DNA of 64,000 nucleotides from Edolisoma coerulescens (Eukaryota; Chordata; Aves; Passeriformes; Campephagidae): contig VWZW01004119.1 in the NCBI GenBank assembly GCA_013397115.1, positions 514,634 through 578,633 on the forward strand, in the 5' to 3' direction. This document shows positions 48,706 to 60,486 of this stretch, in pieces. A program made the translations under genes and the position numbers. How positions within the stretch are numbered: the first letter of the stretch is position 1; each line of letters opens with the position of its first letter. The notes under the pieces were generated by a model. It was not told where the DNA came from, did not search any database, and saw only the letters and a list, made by a program, of their open reading frames with translations.

Positions 48706-51700
48706 TCTTCCCTGTGCATACCTGGCAGAACCATCTTCCCTACCCAGGAAAAAGGAACTTCAGCTTCCAAGATGTGACTGCATCATGGAAGACCAGCTTC
48801 AGAGCACCTGCCCAGCTCCTGGGCATGACATTCCTCACAGCATTTTCCAGCAGGGTGTTACATAACACTGCCATCTTCCCCCCACATCACGGACATTATC
48901 TGAGCTGGGCTGGGTGCTGCTGGTCCACTGTTCATCCAGAGCCCTACCTTTGTTTTGTGGACACTCAGTTCCCTTTGCAGGGTGCCCAAAGACCTGCTGC
49001 CATCAGCTGTGGCTTCCAGGCAGCCGCGGGCGCTTCCCCAAAGCCTCAGAAAACACCGAAGCTTGAGCACTTCTCAAAAGTGAATCCCCCTGCCTCCTTT
49101 TTTGATCCTGTTTACTCCATGCACTTGATTAATACAACCACATTCTGAGGATGCTTGTTATCAACACCACATGCCCTGGTCTAACAGAAATCATGGCAAA
49201 GTATTAGCAATGAAATCCCTGCTTTGCAGAAAAAGTAACAGCAAAATTCTCCTGCACCACGTACCAAATGGCACGTCTTCTGTGGCATCCCCACCTTCCT
49301 CGCCTCCCTCTTCCCGTGGCTGGTCCATCTGTCCTCACTTGGGAGCTCTGATTTCACACATCTTTCCCCACCACATCTCCCCTGCTCGCTCCGTGATTTG
49401 CAATCCTGCAGCAGTTGCACTGTGCGGTTTCCCATCGCTCCCGGCCTGCCCCGACTTCTGTATTTCCTGCTGCCAACAAACCCACCTTCCACCCATTGCC
49501 AGGCCCCTCCAGGGCACTGTTTCCACCCACCTCACATGGTCTGTGCTCTAGATGTGGGCAGTGTGAGCTCCTCACACGCTCTGCCTGCCGAGTTCCACTC
49601 ACCCATTCCCTGCCATGACCAAATGAAATAACTCTGCTGGCAGGAGGATGGAGAGAATTTTGCAGAGTGGCCGAATCCTTCCTCTGTTCCCCTCCCCATT
49701 TGCCCCTGTAGACCCTCCACACCAGGAAGACTGATGATGACACTCTGAGCTGTACCACCATGGACATCCAGCTCAGCAGCTCCCACTCTACTTAACCTTA
49801 AGAAACTTTCCCCAAACCCAGGTGAGTCCTGAGAAACATTCGCACAAAGACTTCCCAGCTGCAGAATCCTCAGTGCCAACAATCTCTGCAGTCCCAAACC
49901 TGATGTGATCCAAGCTTGGACTGGAGCTGTCAGACCTGCTCTGAAAAATTCCCAGGCTGAAAACTCATTAGAAAATAAGCAGAGCTGCTCTTTTGCGATG
50001 AGAGCAAAACAACATAAAAACATCAGTGACCATCCTTGCTGCCCCGTGACTTACTTGGCCAACCAGGAAACAACTAACCTGGCTCCCTTTAAAAGTTATG
50101 ATACACTCTGTAGCGAAGATATTCAAATTTTCCAGGTTTTTCTCTTCCTGAGATTGACTGACACTGCAAAAGAACAGACAAAGCTTGGGCAAAAGGAATT
50201 TTTGGGAGTCTTTCTAACGTAAATTTCCTATATTTAGTGAAATTGCATGCTGCTGATACATATAATTGGCCTATAGAATGAGACTCACCCACCCAAGGAA
50301 AAGGATTAACTGAAATATTGCCATTTCTAGGAATTAAAGTTATTGGAATTCAAGCCGAAGCCCATTTCCTATACGCAATCTTAATGTGATCCTCAGGGAG
50401 CTCTGAAATTATCATCTTCAAGTAAGTGATCTTTTCATGCAATTTTATTCCAGCACTATATCTAGGTATCTTCTCCATAACTTCTATGTCCACAAGCTTA
50501 TTTATCTCCTTGCTAAAGTTCAAAATCTAATTTCCAACACAGGTTACTTACTGTAATAAACTGTACAAGCTTTAAAGTGACAAGTTGAAAGATACAATTT
50601 TTTAGAGTTATGAATTAATAGCCATATACGTCAAAGAAAGTGCCAACTTTTTCATATTTATAGATATATTATTGAAATGATAAAAAATGAACTGAGGAAA
50701 GAGAAAAGAAGTGAGGAGAACTACATATAATGAATCAAACATACTTAACAAGACATGTACAGACACTTTAGTGTGCATCTCTTTTATTACATTACATTAA
50801 TCAAATTCTGCTAAAGACATCCATCTAAGCGAAGTGTCACAGTGATATTCTATAAAAACATTCTTTTGAAAAAGAGTCTTCCCTGACAGCGGTATCAACT
50901 CCACTGTCTTAAGTGATTGTCAGGACTGCATTACTCAGAAATTAGGAGAATTTATGTAAGTGCCTCACGAGCTCCCCTGAAGAAAAAAAATAATTTAATT
51001 GGAAGAAGTGTACAAACTCTGATAAAGGCTGGTAAAACAGGGATAAGTGATTTCACTTAGGGAAGCATGAATGGGGTTTTTTTTTCTGCTTCTTCCTCCT
51101 TTGGTTCACAGCACCGACAGACTTTCTTAGTCTGGAAAACCCTGGAAGAAAATCCTCCCTTCTGCTAAAGCGGGCAGAATATGTGCACTTTTGCTAAATT
51201 ATCCAGCAAGACCCGATTGGCTGAGATTTGAGGCTTTTTTTTCTTCCTCCCTGTATTTATTTATTTATTCTAATGAGCCTACAAACAGCTCTCAGGAAGG
51301 CAATGGAGGTTTCTCTGCCGTGCAGATGTGAGGCCCAGATGTGGCACTGCTTGGCATGGCCTGGCTCTGGGGAGCAGAGATGGCTCTGGCAGGTTGGGCA
51401 CTTGGGTCTTGGCCACGTGTGAGCTCAGGTTTACATCAGGCATGATCTTCTGCTTTCCTACTACCGGGCAGGTGCTGCAAACCCAAAGTAACTCAGCATT
51501 TTTGCAACCTATTGTACCTGCATGTTTCATAGTGGGATTTCTAACAGGTCTTCATTTGTTGCTTAAGAAGAAAATGATGTGGAGATAAAATTTTGGTTTA
51601 GCTCTTGCATTGTTTCATCTCCTTCTTTAAAACAGTCTAACCCAGGATTTCTTAACTTTGACCACATCTAGAAAAAATATGAATGCTAAAATTCCCATCA

Positions 51701-54700
51701 AATAGTGAATTTGGATGAGAAGAAGCTGATTTCAGACCCCAGTGCCAGCAAGCCACAAAGAACAAGGGGTGAAGGGTATTTCATCACTTCTCCTCCATTA
51801 TTTGGATGCAATGGGATTCATAAATCCACGGAGGTGACATCCATTAGGTAGCATTAAGGTAGTGCTAGTATTCCCACTCAGCCCTGGGCTTCCCACTGTG
51901 TGTGGGGGGGTTGTTTTTACTTCCCTGCAAAGGAAGGGAAAGCTCCTCAGGGTAATCCCTGAATGATGTGGCATCAAGTGTCAAAATACAAGACAAGGAA
52001 GAGGGAACAGTTTCATCTAAATGATTCACCGACAGATCACAAAAGCAACGATTTGCTCTTCCCAATTATTCTCTAATTTCACTAATCAAACTATTAAGCC
52101 TGGATGTTATTCAAAACTCAAAGTCAACACTACAAAAAAGCCAAACATGAAATCCACCATTTGCATAACTTATTAAGTGAAATATGGGATTCATGTGACA
52201 GATAGAACGTCAACTTCAAACTGTGTTTTCAGCCACAGCGAGAGCTGTTTGATCTACACGGGTTAGTTCCCTGCTCAGGCAAAAATCACACACACACACA
52301 CAAAATTTGCCAAACTGGTCAATGCAGTGCAATTTTGCAGTGAATTTTGTAAATGCAAGAGGACTGTGAAGGCGCCGGATCAAAATTCTGCCACGAATTC
52401 AAACCAATATTTACGGAACATCCAGCGCTCTGCTCACTCAGCTGCTCTTATCAATGTTATAATAAACTATAAATCCTAGCGAGCCCTGAGGCAACCTAAC
52501 TGCTGTAGTGATGCTGGAGGGTGATTAGGAAAAAACCTAAAGATAAGATCCATTGTTTTTTTCATGGTTGTGCACATCATTTTTCTATTTCTGATGCTTT
52601 ATGTGTGATAATCTGAGCTTCCTCAGAGGTAAATTCTCATCTAATCATAAGTCCCCACACATCAACAGAACATATCCTATGTGGTCTAACAACAAAAAAA
52701 CAGAGAGCAAGAAGTGCTTCATTAACAACATGGATTTAACCTACCGTAAGCTCATTTTTAGGCTGCAACAAAAGCCCTGGAAAAGGTGAAAATTAAAAGA
52801 TGCCACCCAAAGAGCTCTCTAAAATTAGAATTAATTTTAATCTGCCTGAAAAAAAAAATTTGAATGCTGCTGAGAGCTATGAAGAGGGGGGCAGTTTTAA
52901 AAATATATATAATATCAAACAAAAGGAACAAGCAACCTTGTTTAAAAAAAAAACAAGGCAAACATCATGTTCTGCTGGTCAGATTTGTGCCTAAACCACA
53001 TGAAAAGGTTTTGCCCATCCTGTGGCATTTCTGACATGTACAATGCACAGGGATGGGATCCCAGGTGCAGCCAGGGGCAGCAAGAGGAGGAAGGGCACAA
53101 AGGGCTGGCAAAGGAGGTGCAGAGGGATCACCTCACATTTTGGTAGCCCCACAGGTGCCAGAGAAGGATCTTGGGCTTCAAAGGGGCATTAAAAAGCCGG
53201 GCCAGTATGTTCTGCTCTGTGCCTGCTCCAGGCAGCATTGCGAGGCAGGAGGTTTCTCCTCTCGCTGTTTTTGGGTTGGAGCATCCTGGCTCCAGACGGG
53301 TTCTGTTGCTTGTCTGATTCACCACGACCAGAGCAACAAACCAGGAGGACGAGCTGGCTTAATACCAGGTGTGTCATTAATAAATATTTCCCCCTTTCCC
53401 AGTGTTTCTCCCTCTGTCCCTGCCTGGGTGTGCTCTGCTCCCCAGGCAGCCCATCCCTGGCTCTCACGAGCGTGGCTGACCTTTCTCTGCGTACACAGCC
53501 CTGCCAGGATCAGCCCCAGCAACTGGAATTTGTCTCCCTCTAAGTGACAGCTGCCATTTTAATGATCCAGCAGCAAAGGTGAGTTTCATCTCAGGAGGCA
53601 GAGAGGGGATGCAAAATAAAGAAAGGGAAAAAAAAGTGTTTCCATGAGAAGCTCCTGAAGATCAGATGGTTAGGAAGTGATTTGGGGGTGAATTCTATAT
53701 TTAAAAAACATTTTTAGCCAATTTAACAGATAACTTAACTAGTTCCTACATTGCACTGATGTATATTTATAACTCCTTTTGAATGGATTTGTATTAAATT
53801 GCTGATTTTCAGTGGTTCTTAACAGAACCCGACTCTTCCCTGTCCTCATCTGCCTGGTGAGCTTGTCCAAAAGCAGCTCTCTGCCAGACTATTACACTTT
53901 AAGAATCATTTCAGTGACTTTCCCCCTTGGTAATGAGATGGAGTGATTAGAAGAGCTCTCACCATTACCCCACCATTTTCCTTTAAGACACATATGAATA
54001 TTCCTTCCCTTTCTCAGCCCTGGCACGTTCAGAGTTACTGTTCCCACTCACAGCTGTCACTACCATGCAAACTTAATAAATTCCATCTATGCATGACTTA
54101 CTTAGCTAACCTCCATCCACCAGAGATACAGGCTTCTTACTCAGACAAGCAGGACAATAACATAGTAAAGCTTCAAAACAATAGCTCTCATGTTTCAAAT
54201 ATGTATAATATTGCAAGGGGCTTATCCCAGCCCTGGTGATCCTACCAGAACAGAAGAGAGCTTTGCTTTCATACTATTCAACTTTTGGGATTTTTGTGTT
54301 TGGAGGAGTGGTCTGTTTTCTGTTGTTTTTCTTTTAATAGGGTAGTTTTGGTTTGCTTTTATTTTTTGATACAGAAGTAGTTTGTAAATGATCTTGATAG
54401 GCAATTGAAATTTTAAAAAAACAAAATAAAAAGAGCTCTTTTAAAATGGAAAAGGTAATTATAAAGGAATGATTAAATAAAGAAAGAGCTAAAATGGGCA
54501 GTGTTTCTCTCACTGAGCAGAATACACCCCAAAACACAGACAGACAGATTCTGACCTACCCCACCTTTGAAATTTCTTGTAACAGATGAACCCTCTGGAA
54601 GCCCTGCAAATTCAAATCCACATAACCCAGAGTAAAATCTGGCCCCTGAACAATTTTGTTAGCAGCAAATTTGTCATGCACATTAAACCCTCCCCACCAA

Positions 54701-55315
54701 CAGCCTCAGGCCACATCAGCTGGGACCCTGCACCTTTCCCCTTTGCCACCTTGTCTGTCAGGAGAGCAACCAGCACTTTTTGGAAGAGCTCAGCGTTTTT
54801 CAGAATTAACACCGCAAGAGAAGTAATCATGCCTGTGTTAAATAAATACTTCCAAATGCCAGGTGAAATGCACATCAGAGTGCATCAGGCAGCCACACAA
54901 GGTATCTGGAGGCAGTAGAACAAAGTATGCTTCACTTTGCATTAGAGCGGGCGAGCGCTGAAGCCCACGAGCAACAGAAAAATGCAGGATGAGTAATTTT
55001 GCTAGGTGCTTCCCTGCAAGATTTCCTGGGGCCAAGCACTGTCCTGGCTGGGTAATTTTGATTAAATCAATAGCTGTTTATCAGTGTGCCATAAAATGAC
55101 AGGAGCCAGATGCAACAGGACTGAAACCGAACCCAGGTAAGCGAGAAACAGCGGCAGGGCCGATGGTAACTGGTGATTTCTAGGCTGATTAACTTGGGCT
55201 TGAGGATGGGCATTGGAAAGGTTCACTCAAGCCTTTCATCACTCTGTTTCTCCTACTGGATGTCCTTTAGATCATATTAAATTATGGATTTCCCAATAGG
55301 TTTAGCCTGCTAAAC
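48706..55315. other. Unique non-coding DNA, 6.6 kb
   Basis: No transposon was recognised. GC-richer patches at about 48.6-49.8 kb and 53.04-53.56 kb carry overlapping frames up to about 164 codons on both strands. The translations have no domain, and the two strands are open at once, which argues for chance. A (CA)n run of about 15 bp occurs at 52288-52302. A palindromic TTGATTAAATCAA, a homeodomain-like site, lies at 55058-55070. Confidence 0.55.
52288..52302. repeat. Short (CA)n run
   Basis: About seven CA units in a row. It is short but may be polymorphic. Confidence 0.85.
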
Positions 55316-55456
55316 TCACCATCTCTGGAAGTGTTCAAGGCCAGGCTTGGAGCAATCTGGTCCATTGGAAGGTGGCCCTGTCCTTGGCAAGAGGGGTGTA
55401 ACAAGATGGTCTTCAAGGTCCCTTCCAACCCAAACCATTCTGTGATTCCATGATTC
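55316..55456 (+). mobile_element. CR1 LINE fragment, 3' end, plus strand
   Basis: The forward CR1 3' end reads CACCATCTCTGGAAGTGTTC, AAGGCCAGGCTTGGAGCAAT, CTGGTCCATTGGAAGGTGGC, CCTGTCCTTGGCAAGAGGGG, AAGGTCCCTTCCAACCCAAA and CCATTCTGTGATTCCATGAT. The tail repeat is well kept, so this is one of the better-preserved 3' ends in the window. It retains about 140 bp. Confidence 0.95.
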
Positions 55457-57000
55457 AACAATTGCCTGGGTGCTGTGATACCATGATCCAGCGCAATCTT
55501 AAAAGTGTGAATCCAGACAAGCAGGATTTGAAGCACAATTCTGAACATCAGAATGTATCTTTCCTTTCTGTGTACTTTCTATTTTAGAGTTTTGGGGCAA
55601 ACTTGACGATAAAGGGGCCACAAGAAGCAATGTGTGCTTGGATCATCTTCTCCTGCCTTTGCCCTGAGCTGCTGATGGCAGTGTTGACCTGACCTGGAGT
55701 CCCTGGCCCTTAGATTCCAACCCTTTGCCCCAACCAGATCCTGCCAGGTGCCCCTGCTGGAGGTGGATCAGAGGAAGCTCGAGGACATCCAGTGAGTCCA
55801 GAAGAAATCTGGACTTTTTCCTACACCAAAGCCTGTCCATGTTATCTGTTCTAATCTCTCAGAGAAAGATTGCACAACAAGTGGGATGCACAAACATTTC
55901 AGAAAGGTGTAATGCATAACAAATATAACTTAAAGGTGCCATTTCTTATGGAGCATTCATACAATTAAATTCCTTTATAGTCTCAACTTCCACATGGAAA
56001 ATGGATGTCATAAGAGCACCTATAAATTATTCACATCTTTACTGAATGGAGGGCTATCAAAAAATTGTCATGGGCCATCCATAAGCAGTATGGCTTGAGC
56101 CACAATTGACAACCTAACTAATATTTTTAATATCCCAGTTATTTCATAATTACAAGAACACTGATATTTTACAGTATTAGTTCAAAGTGTGAAACTAGGA
56201 AGACAAGTAAACTTGGGGAAAACTCTGAGCTGGATCCTGCATCCTTTGAAAAGCCCAAGCTGGAAGCTCACGGTGTTTTTATGGACCGGTGGGTACTTTT
56301 GGGTATGCACAGAATGAAGAAATAGAGCCCCATAGTGGTTAATCCCCAAAGCTAAAAATAAAAACAAAACAAAACCCTACTGAAACCAGAGCCTTTTAAG
56401 CCGCTCTCATATTTTAAGCGAGTTATTAAAATGTTAATTATCTGAATAACATTATGCTTGAACACAAGGGGAAAAGACATTCTGAAAATTGTGCGCTTTT
56501 TTAACTGGGAGGGTAATTCACAGATTTCTTCCAAAATGACAATTTCTTTTTTATTCAGCAGCTTGAACACTAAGTCAGAGCACTCTTCAGACTGCAAATA
56601 TAGCAATTATCCCAAGTAATACTTTGACACTGTTACCACAGGCAAGTGGCCAAAGTGCATCAGCAGTCAAAATATCTAAGCAAGTTAACAAGCTCCTTTT
56701 ACTCTCAGCAGAGCAGGAGAAGAAAGGGAATCCAACCCCTGAGAAATGTTAAAATAAAGGAGAAAGAAAAGCTGCTGGTGTTTGTTAAAGAAAATGGTGT
56801 CACTGTCTTGGCCTGATCAAGGTGTAATACCCGAGTCCCTGACAGATGTCCCTGGCTGTGTGGGATGGGGAGGGCTCTTCCTCGGCACCGCTGCCGCGTG
56901 TCCCCGGCTAATGACTGGCGGCAGCCCACCAGGACCCGCCGTCAGCCCACACCTTGCTCCTCGTTTTGGTGCTCTTTCTCCTCTCTCTTTGCCCCATTTT
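55457..57000. other. Unique non-coding DNA
   Basis: No gene was recognised. A GC-richer patch at about 56830-56960 leads into a pyrimidine-rich stretch that ends in the T tract at 57006-57042. Confidence 0.5.
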
Positions 57001-57005
57001 CCTTT

Positions 57006-57042
57006 CTTTTTTTTTTNCCTTTTTTTTTTTTTTTTTTTTTTT
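57006..57042. repeat. Poly-T tract with the window's only ambiguous base (N at 57017)
   Basis: T runs at 57007-57016 and 57020-57042 are separated by N, C and C (57017-57019). The N inside a homopolymer is probably an unresolved sequencing or assembly position, so the true tract length is uncertain. The tract is followed by CTTTTTCAG, which looks like a splice acceptor, but no exon is apparent downstream. Confidence 0.9.
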
Positions 57043-57469
57043 CTTTTTCAGCTCCATTTGCAAAATACCCCCACATGTACCATACAAAAGACATCTAAAC
57101 TCATTAAGGAAATTCCCAAAGAACTATTAACAAATCATTTTGCTTCAGCCAGAGATATCAGATTTAATTAGGTGAGCGGTGTTGATGGGGTGCAAAAACA
57201 AAAGCCATCTCCTGTCTGAAAAGGTTCAGGTCCTGTGTAGGCCCCATTCTTTCCTCCATGGCACAGACAATAATTGAGCACTTTTTTAAAGGACATAGGG
57301 ATGAAAAGAGGAGTCTGTCTCACAGACAAAAGCTTTCAACTAAGATTTGTTTTCCTTTCTCACCAGGTGACTTAAAGGGAAAAAATCTTCAGCTGTAAAG
57401 AAATGGCTACAACCTACAGTGAGAGCACAGCGACCGAGAATATAAAACAGCTCTAACAAGCATAATTTT

Positions 57470-57610
57470 TGCAAGTGATTAATCAAAATGTATTTAGCCA
57501 GTCATTTTCAATGATAATCAAAAGGCCCGCTTAAAACAATAATCATTTTGCAATAATAACAGTTATGTTCATTCAAATGCAGGCAGGCTCTGCTGCCTGG
57601 AATGAAACCT
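57470..57610. promoter_or_regulatory. Candidate enhancer-like segment
   Basis: The segment holds GATTAATC (57477-57484), GATAATCAAAAG (57513-57524, homeodomain plus TCF-like), ACAATAATCATTTTGCAATA (from 57537, SOX/POU-like) and TTCATTCAAATGCA. A 7-bp inverted repeat, CAGGCAG/CTGCCTG, spans 57580-57599. The density and variety of motifs without simple repeats is what conserved enhancers look like. The call is unproven without alignment. Confidence 0.25.
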
Positions 57611-58379
57611 CGGCGTTGGCCCTGCTACAATGCCCTGGAACACCAAAGGGTTCCTCCGAGTGGGAAATCACCAGGATGGAGACTACAGGTTGCACAGATT
57701 AGGGTCCTGTACAGCACAGGAATGCAAAGCACCGGGGAGCCAAAGGTTTATTTCTCCTCTCTCGTTTTAAACCTTTGAGTTAATGCTCTCTGGAGGTCTG
57801 GCCAGTTGTCATTTTAGGGCAATATTATCTGGGTGGTAGGAGAATGCTGGCACGTTACTCAGTGTGTAATGGGAATGTTTTTTCTAACAGCTTCCAGAGG
57901 CTCCAGAGATCACATATTGTTAAAGACAAGACTCATTCCATTTTTTAAAATACATCTTCAAATTAAGAGGCTTAAGAAATACTAACAATTGACATATGCC
58001 TTTGTGGTACCAGCTATTCCTCCAGACCTTTAAGCACATTCCTCATCTCTCCTTCGCTCTTGTATTGGGTAAAAAAAAAAAAGCAAATCCCACATTAGTC
58101 ATTGGCGTATCAGAGCTGAAACCACTCTGGGCTCTAAGAATATATCTTTATAATTTAAGGCTTACAAGGAGCATGCACCAATTAACACCGTGGAGCAAGC
58201 TTTTGATACAAATCATCATTAGATAAACACGCCGAAGCTTTTGAGAACCAGGAGCTACAAAAGATAACAAAAGAAGTCAGCAGATCCAGCGGGAAAGAGC
58301 AAAAACCTCCTCCAAAACACACTCTGATGCCACTACACAAAAAGCAGCGGCTGGCAGAGATGCCATCAGCAAAAAGGGG

Positions 58380-58396
58380 AAAAAAAAAAAAAAAAA
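58380..58396. repeat. Poly-A tract (17 bp)
   Basis: A simple 17-A homopolymer, followed by GAAGGAAAAAAAG. Confidence 0.9.
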
Positions 58397-59040
58397 GAAG
58401 GAAAAAAAGTTTAAAATCTGCCACTCTAATTTTTAACAGTTTGAAAATGTTTAACAGAATATATTTTATGCCTGTGGGAGATAAGAACAGGAAGAGTAAC
58501 AGGACACTCTCCTAGTCTTGAAAGTCACCAAAAAAATAATTTGGAAGTATTTTCAACTTTATTTTATCTGAAGCCCTGACAGTTAATTTGGTGTGAAAAA
58601 CTGCAACGGTAGAAAACAGATGTTAAGGGGCAAGCATATAGTTAAGGTCAAAACAAACATAAAACACCGCTTCCATTTCCAGGGGAAGGAAAAAAAGATT
58701 TGTCCAGCAACAGGTTTTATGCTAAACCTGCTTTTTTATTGTTCTGCTTGTGATATCTGTAGACTACACAATGCAATACTGTCTGCCACAGAGCAATACC
58801 TCTCAGCACCAGTAATTTAAGACTTTCTTCTCTGTAATACACTGAACCATCATAACCTGTCTCTTCCTATTTAGTTTAACCTACAACCACCACATACTGA
58901 TTTGGCTGTGTGTGGCTTTCTCTATTGCCATTTATTACTCCGCTCGACTCCTGAAATTCTGTTTGCAATTTAAGGCCACAAATTAGAAGCGTAAGTCATC
59001 TGTTTCCTATAATCCCCCTGTCAGGGCTGGAATCACATTT

Positions 59041-59215
59041 GGAGCTCAGCACCAAGCGCGGTCCTGGGCCGGCGCTGCCGCCCCGCTTGGCCACGCGGGC
59101 TGAGAGCTGCTCTGGGAATAAAGAACGGGAATGGGAATGGGAATGGGGCGCGGGGCTGGAGGCGGCGCGGGGAGCGGGGAGGGAGCAGCAGCCGCCTGCG
59201 CAGCGCAGAGAAATA
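59041..59215. promoter_or_regulatory. Compact CpG-rich, GC-rich island
   Basis: By eye I count about 18 CpGs in 175 bp with GC near 70%, against an AT-rich, CpG-poor background on both sides. The boundaries are sharp. Dense CpG marks unmethylated promoters or enhancers in vertebrates, so this could be an unannotated start site, for example of a non-coding RNA. It is shorter than the usual 200-500 bp island definition. No TATA box or initiator could be assigned, and the frame that crosses it has no recognisable product. Confidence 0.4.
59127..59148 (+). other. G-quadruplex motif
   Basis: Four G runs (59127-59129, 59133-59135, 59139-59141, 59145-59148) are separated by identical 3-base AAT loops. 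This is the canonical G3+N1-7 pattern, here as a (GGGAAT)n repeat. More GGGG runs follow (59152-59155 and onward), so alternative folds are possible. It sits inside the CpG-rich island. Confidence 0.9.
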
Positions 59216-59313
59216 AATACTGTTTTACAGCCGTAACCTTTCGGAAATATCCCAACCAAGCGGCTGGGGTTTGCTGTGGGGGCTTTTAAATATACATATT
59301 TTTTTAATTTTTG

Positions 59314-59333
59314 TATCTATCTATCTATCTATA
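59314..59333. repeat. (TATC)n microsatellite
   Basis: About five TATC units form a short tetranucleotide repeat, immediately downstream of the CpG-rich island. Confidence 0.9.
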
Positions 59334-60471
59334 CATTATTTTTTAAGCCATCTTGTAGGGATGGTTATAACTTCCTCCTTCAATCCGAATCTTTGGCGAG
59401 TTCTGCCACCTTTGTCACACAGCACATTATCTGTCTCTGCTGTCTTTTGCTGTCCTAATTAACTGTTTTCCCCCCGCATGGCAGGCAATATACAGAGCTA
59501 AAATGGAGATTTTAACGCACTGGTTCCATTTTCCTCCTTTTCTTTTTTTTTTTCCTGTAATTATTCTAATGAATCCATGCATTTGTTCCTTTGATGCCAG
59601 TGGAAAATGATTTTAAGTATGTAGATGAGAAATCTTAAAAGTGGGTTTTTTTCCTTCCTGACAACAAAACCTTAGTTAAAATTAAAAAAAAACCAAAAAA
59701 ACCACAATTCTTTCATGCAAGATTTGGGGTTATGTCCACAATTTGAATATTATTTTATTTCCTTTAAGATATTTTAATAGTAGTTCCTGACCATCACTGC
59801 TAGGAGCAAAAAAAATCAGTCAGTGTTTCTTACTTCAGATTATTTTAAACTTTCTCTTTATTGCACTGGGAGTGAGGCAGTGTATCCTGTTACAATCCAA
59901 AAAGAGCAAGATAAAGCCTCTAAAAAGACCCCAATTCAGAGCAGCAGTCAGCAGGGAAAATATCTCTAGTTAATAGCCCAATGGGAGAACTGCTCTGCTT
60001 GGAGGGGGGGTGGGAATAAATAAATAAAGCTAGATTCCATTAATAAAAATTCCTCTGACTGCCTCATATTTACTAATAGATATACTTTTACATGGGCTTT
60101 GAACTTCTAAGGAGCAAATCAACTTGTTTTAAGTAGCACACTCTGCTCGTGTAGGACAGCCAAATGCTGAACTCTGCAGAGTGATCCAGGCTGAGTTGCA
60201 GCAAATATTTTTTTTTCCCTTGGATTTAAGCAAAACAATAAAAACCTTATAATTTTTGTTTAAGTTAGAGGAGTCCTAAAAAAGAACATTCCACTGCTCT
60301 TTGTGCTTCTGTAACTTAAAAATTGGCTGTGCTTTTAAGTGAAATTTGGCAGGCTGTTAGTCTACAATGTGACTAGGATATTTGGACATAACAAAATTGG
60401 CCAAGATATGATATTTTAAATGGAACTACTGTTCATGCAATTTCCTAAGGTTTGTTTTTGGGTTGGTTTCC

Positions 60472-60486
60472 TTTTTTTTTTTTTTT
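60472..60486. repeat. Poly-T tract (15 bp)
   Basis: A simple 15-T homopolymer. Confidence 0.9.

Larger units (their letters stand above)
57043..59040. other. Unique non-coding DNA
   Basis: No gene or transposon was recognised. It includes the motif-dense segment at 57470-57610 and A runs near 58070 and at 58380-58396. Confidence 0.5.

Noticed and set aside
49532..50023. Minus-strand open frame of 163 codons
   Set aside because: Overlapping frames on both strands, no recognisable family and no regulatory or splice signal. It is composition-driven.
53053..53547. Plus-strand open frame of 164 codons
   Set aside because: It lies in a GC-richer patch where the opposite strand and other frames are open too. 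The translation has no domain, signal or repeat structure and no splice context, so chance is the better explanation.
54428..54441. 14-bp palindrome centred on GAGCTC
   Set aside because: About four are expected by chance, and it sits in A/T-run sequence that inflates the number.
55775..55800. Splice donor-like CAGTGAGT near 55790
   Set aside because: An isolated donor match without an upstream exon signal is expected by chance many times in 64 kb.
57043..57060. Splice acceptor after the T tract (CTTTTTCAG)
   Set aside because: The pattern arises easily next to any T tract. No coding exon, donor or conserved sequence was seen downstream.
56782..57171. Plus-strand frame crossing the T tract and the N
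   Set aside because: It encodes a phenylalanine run from homopolymer DNA and contains an undefined residue. It is not a credible gene.
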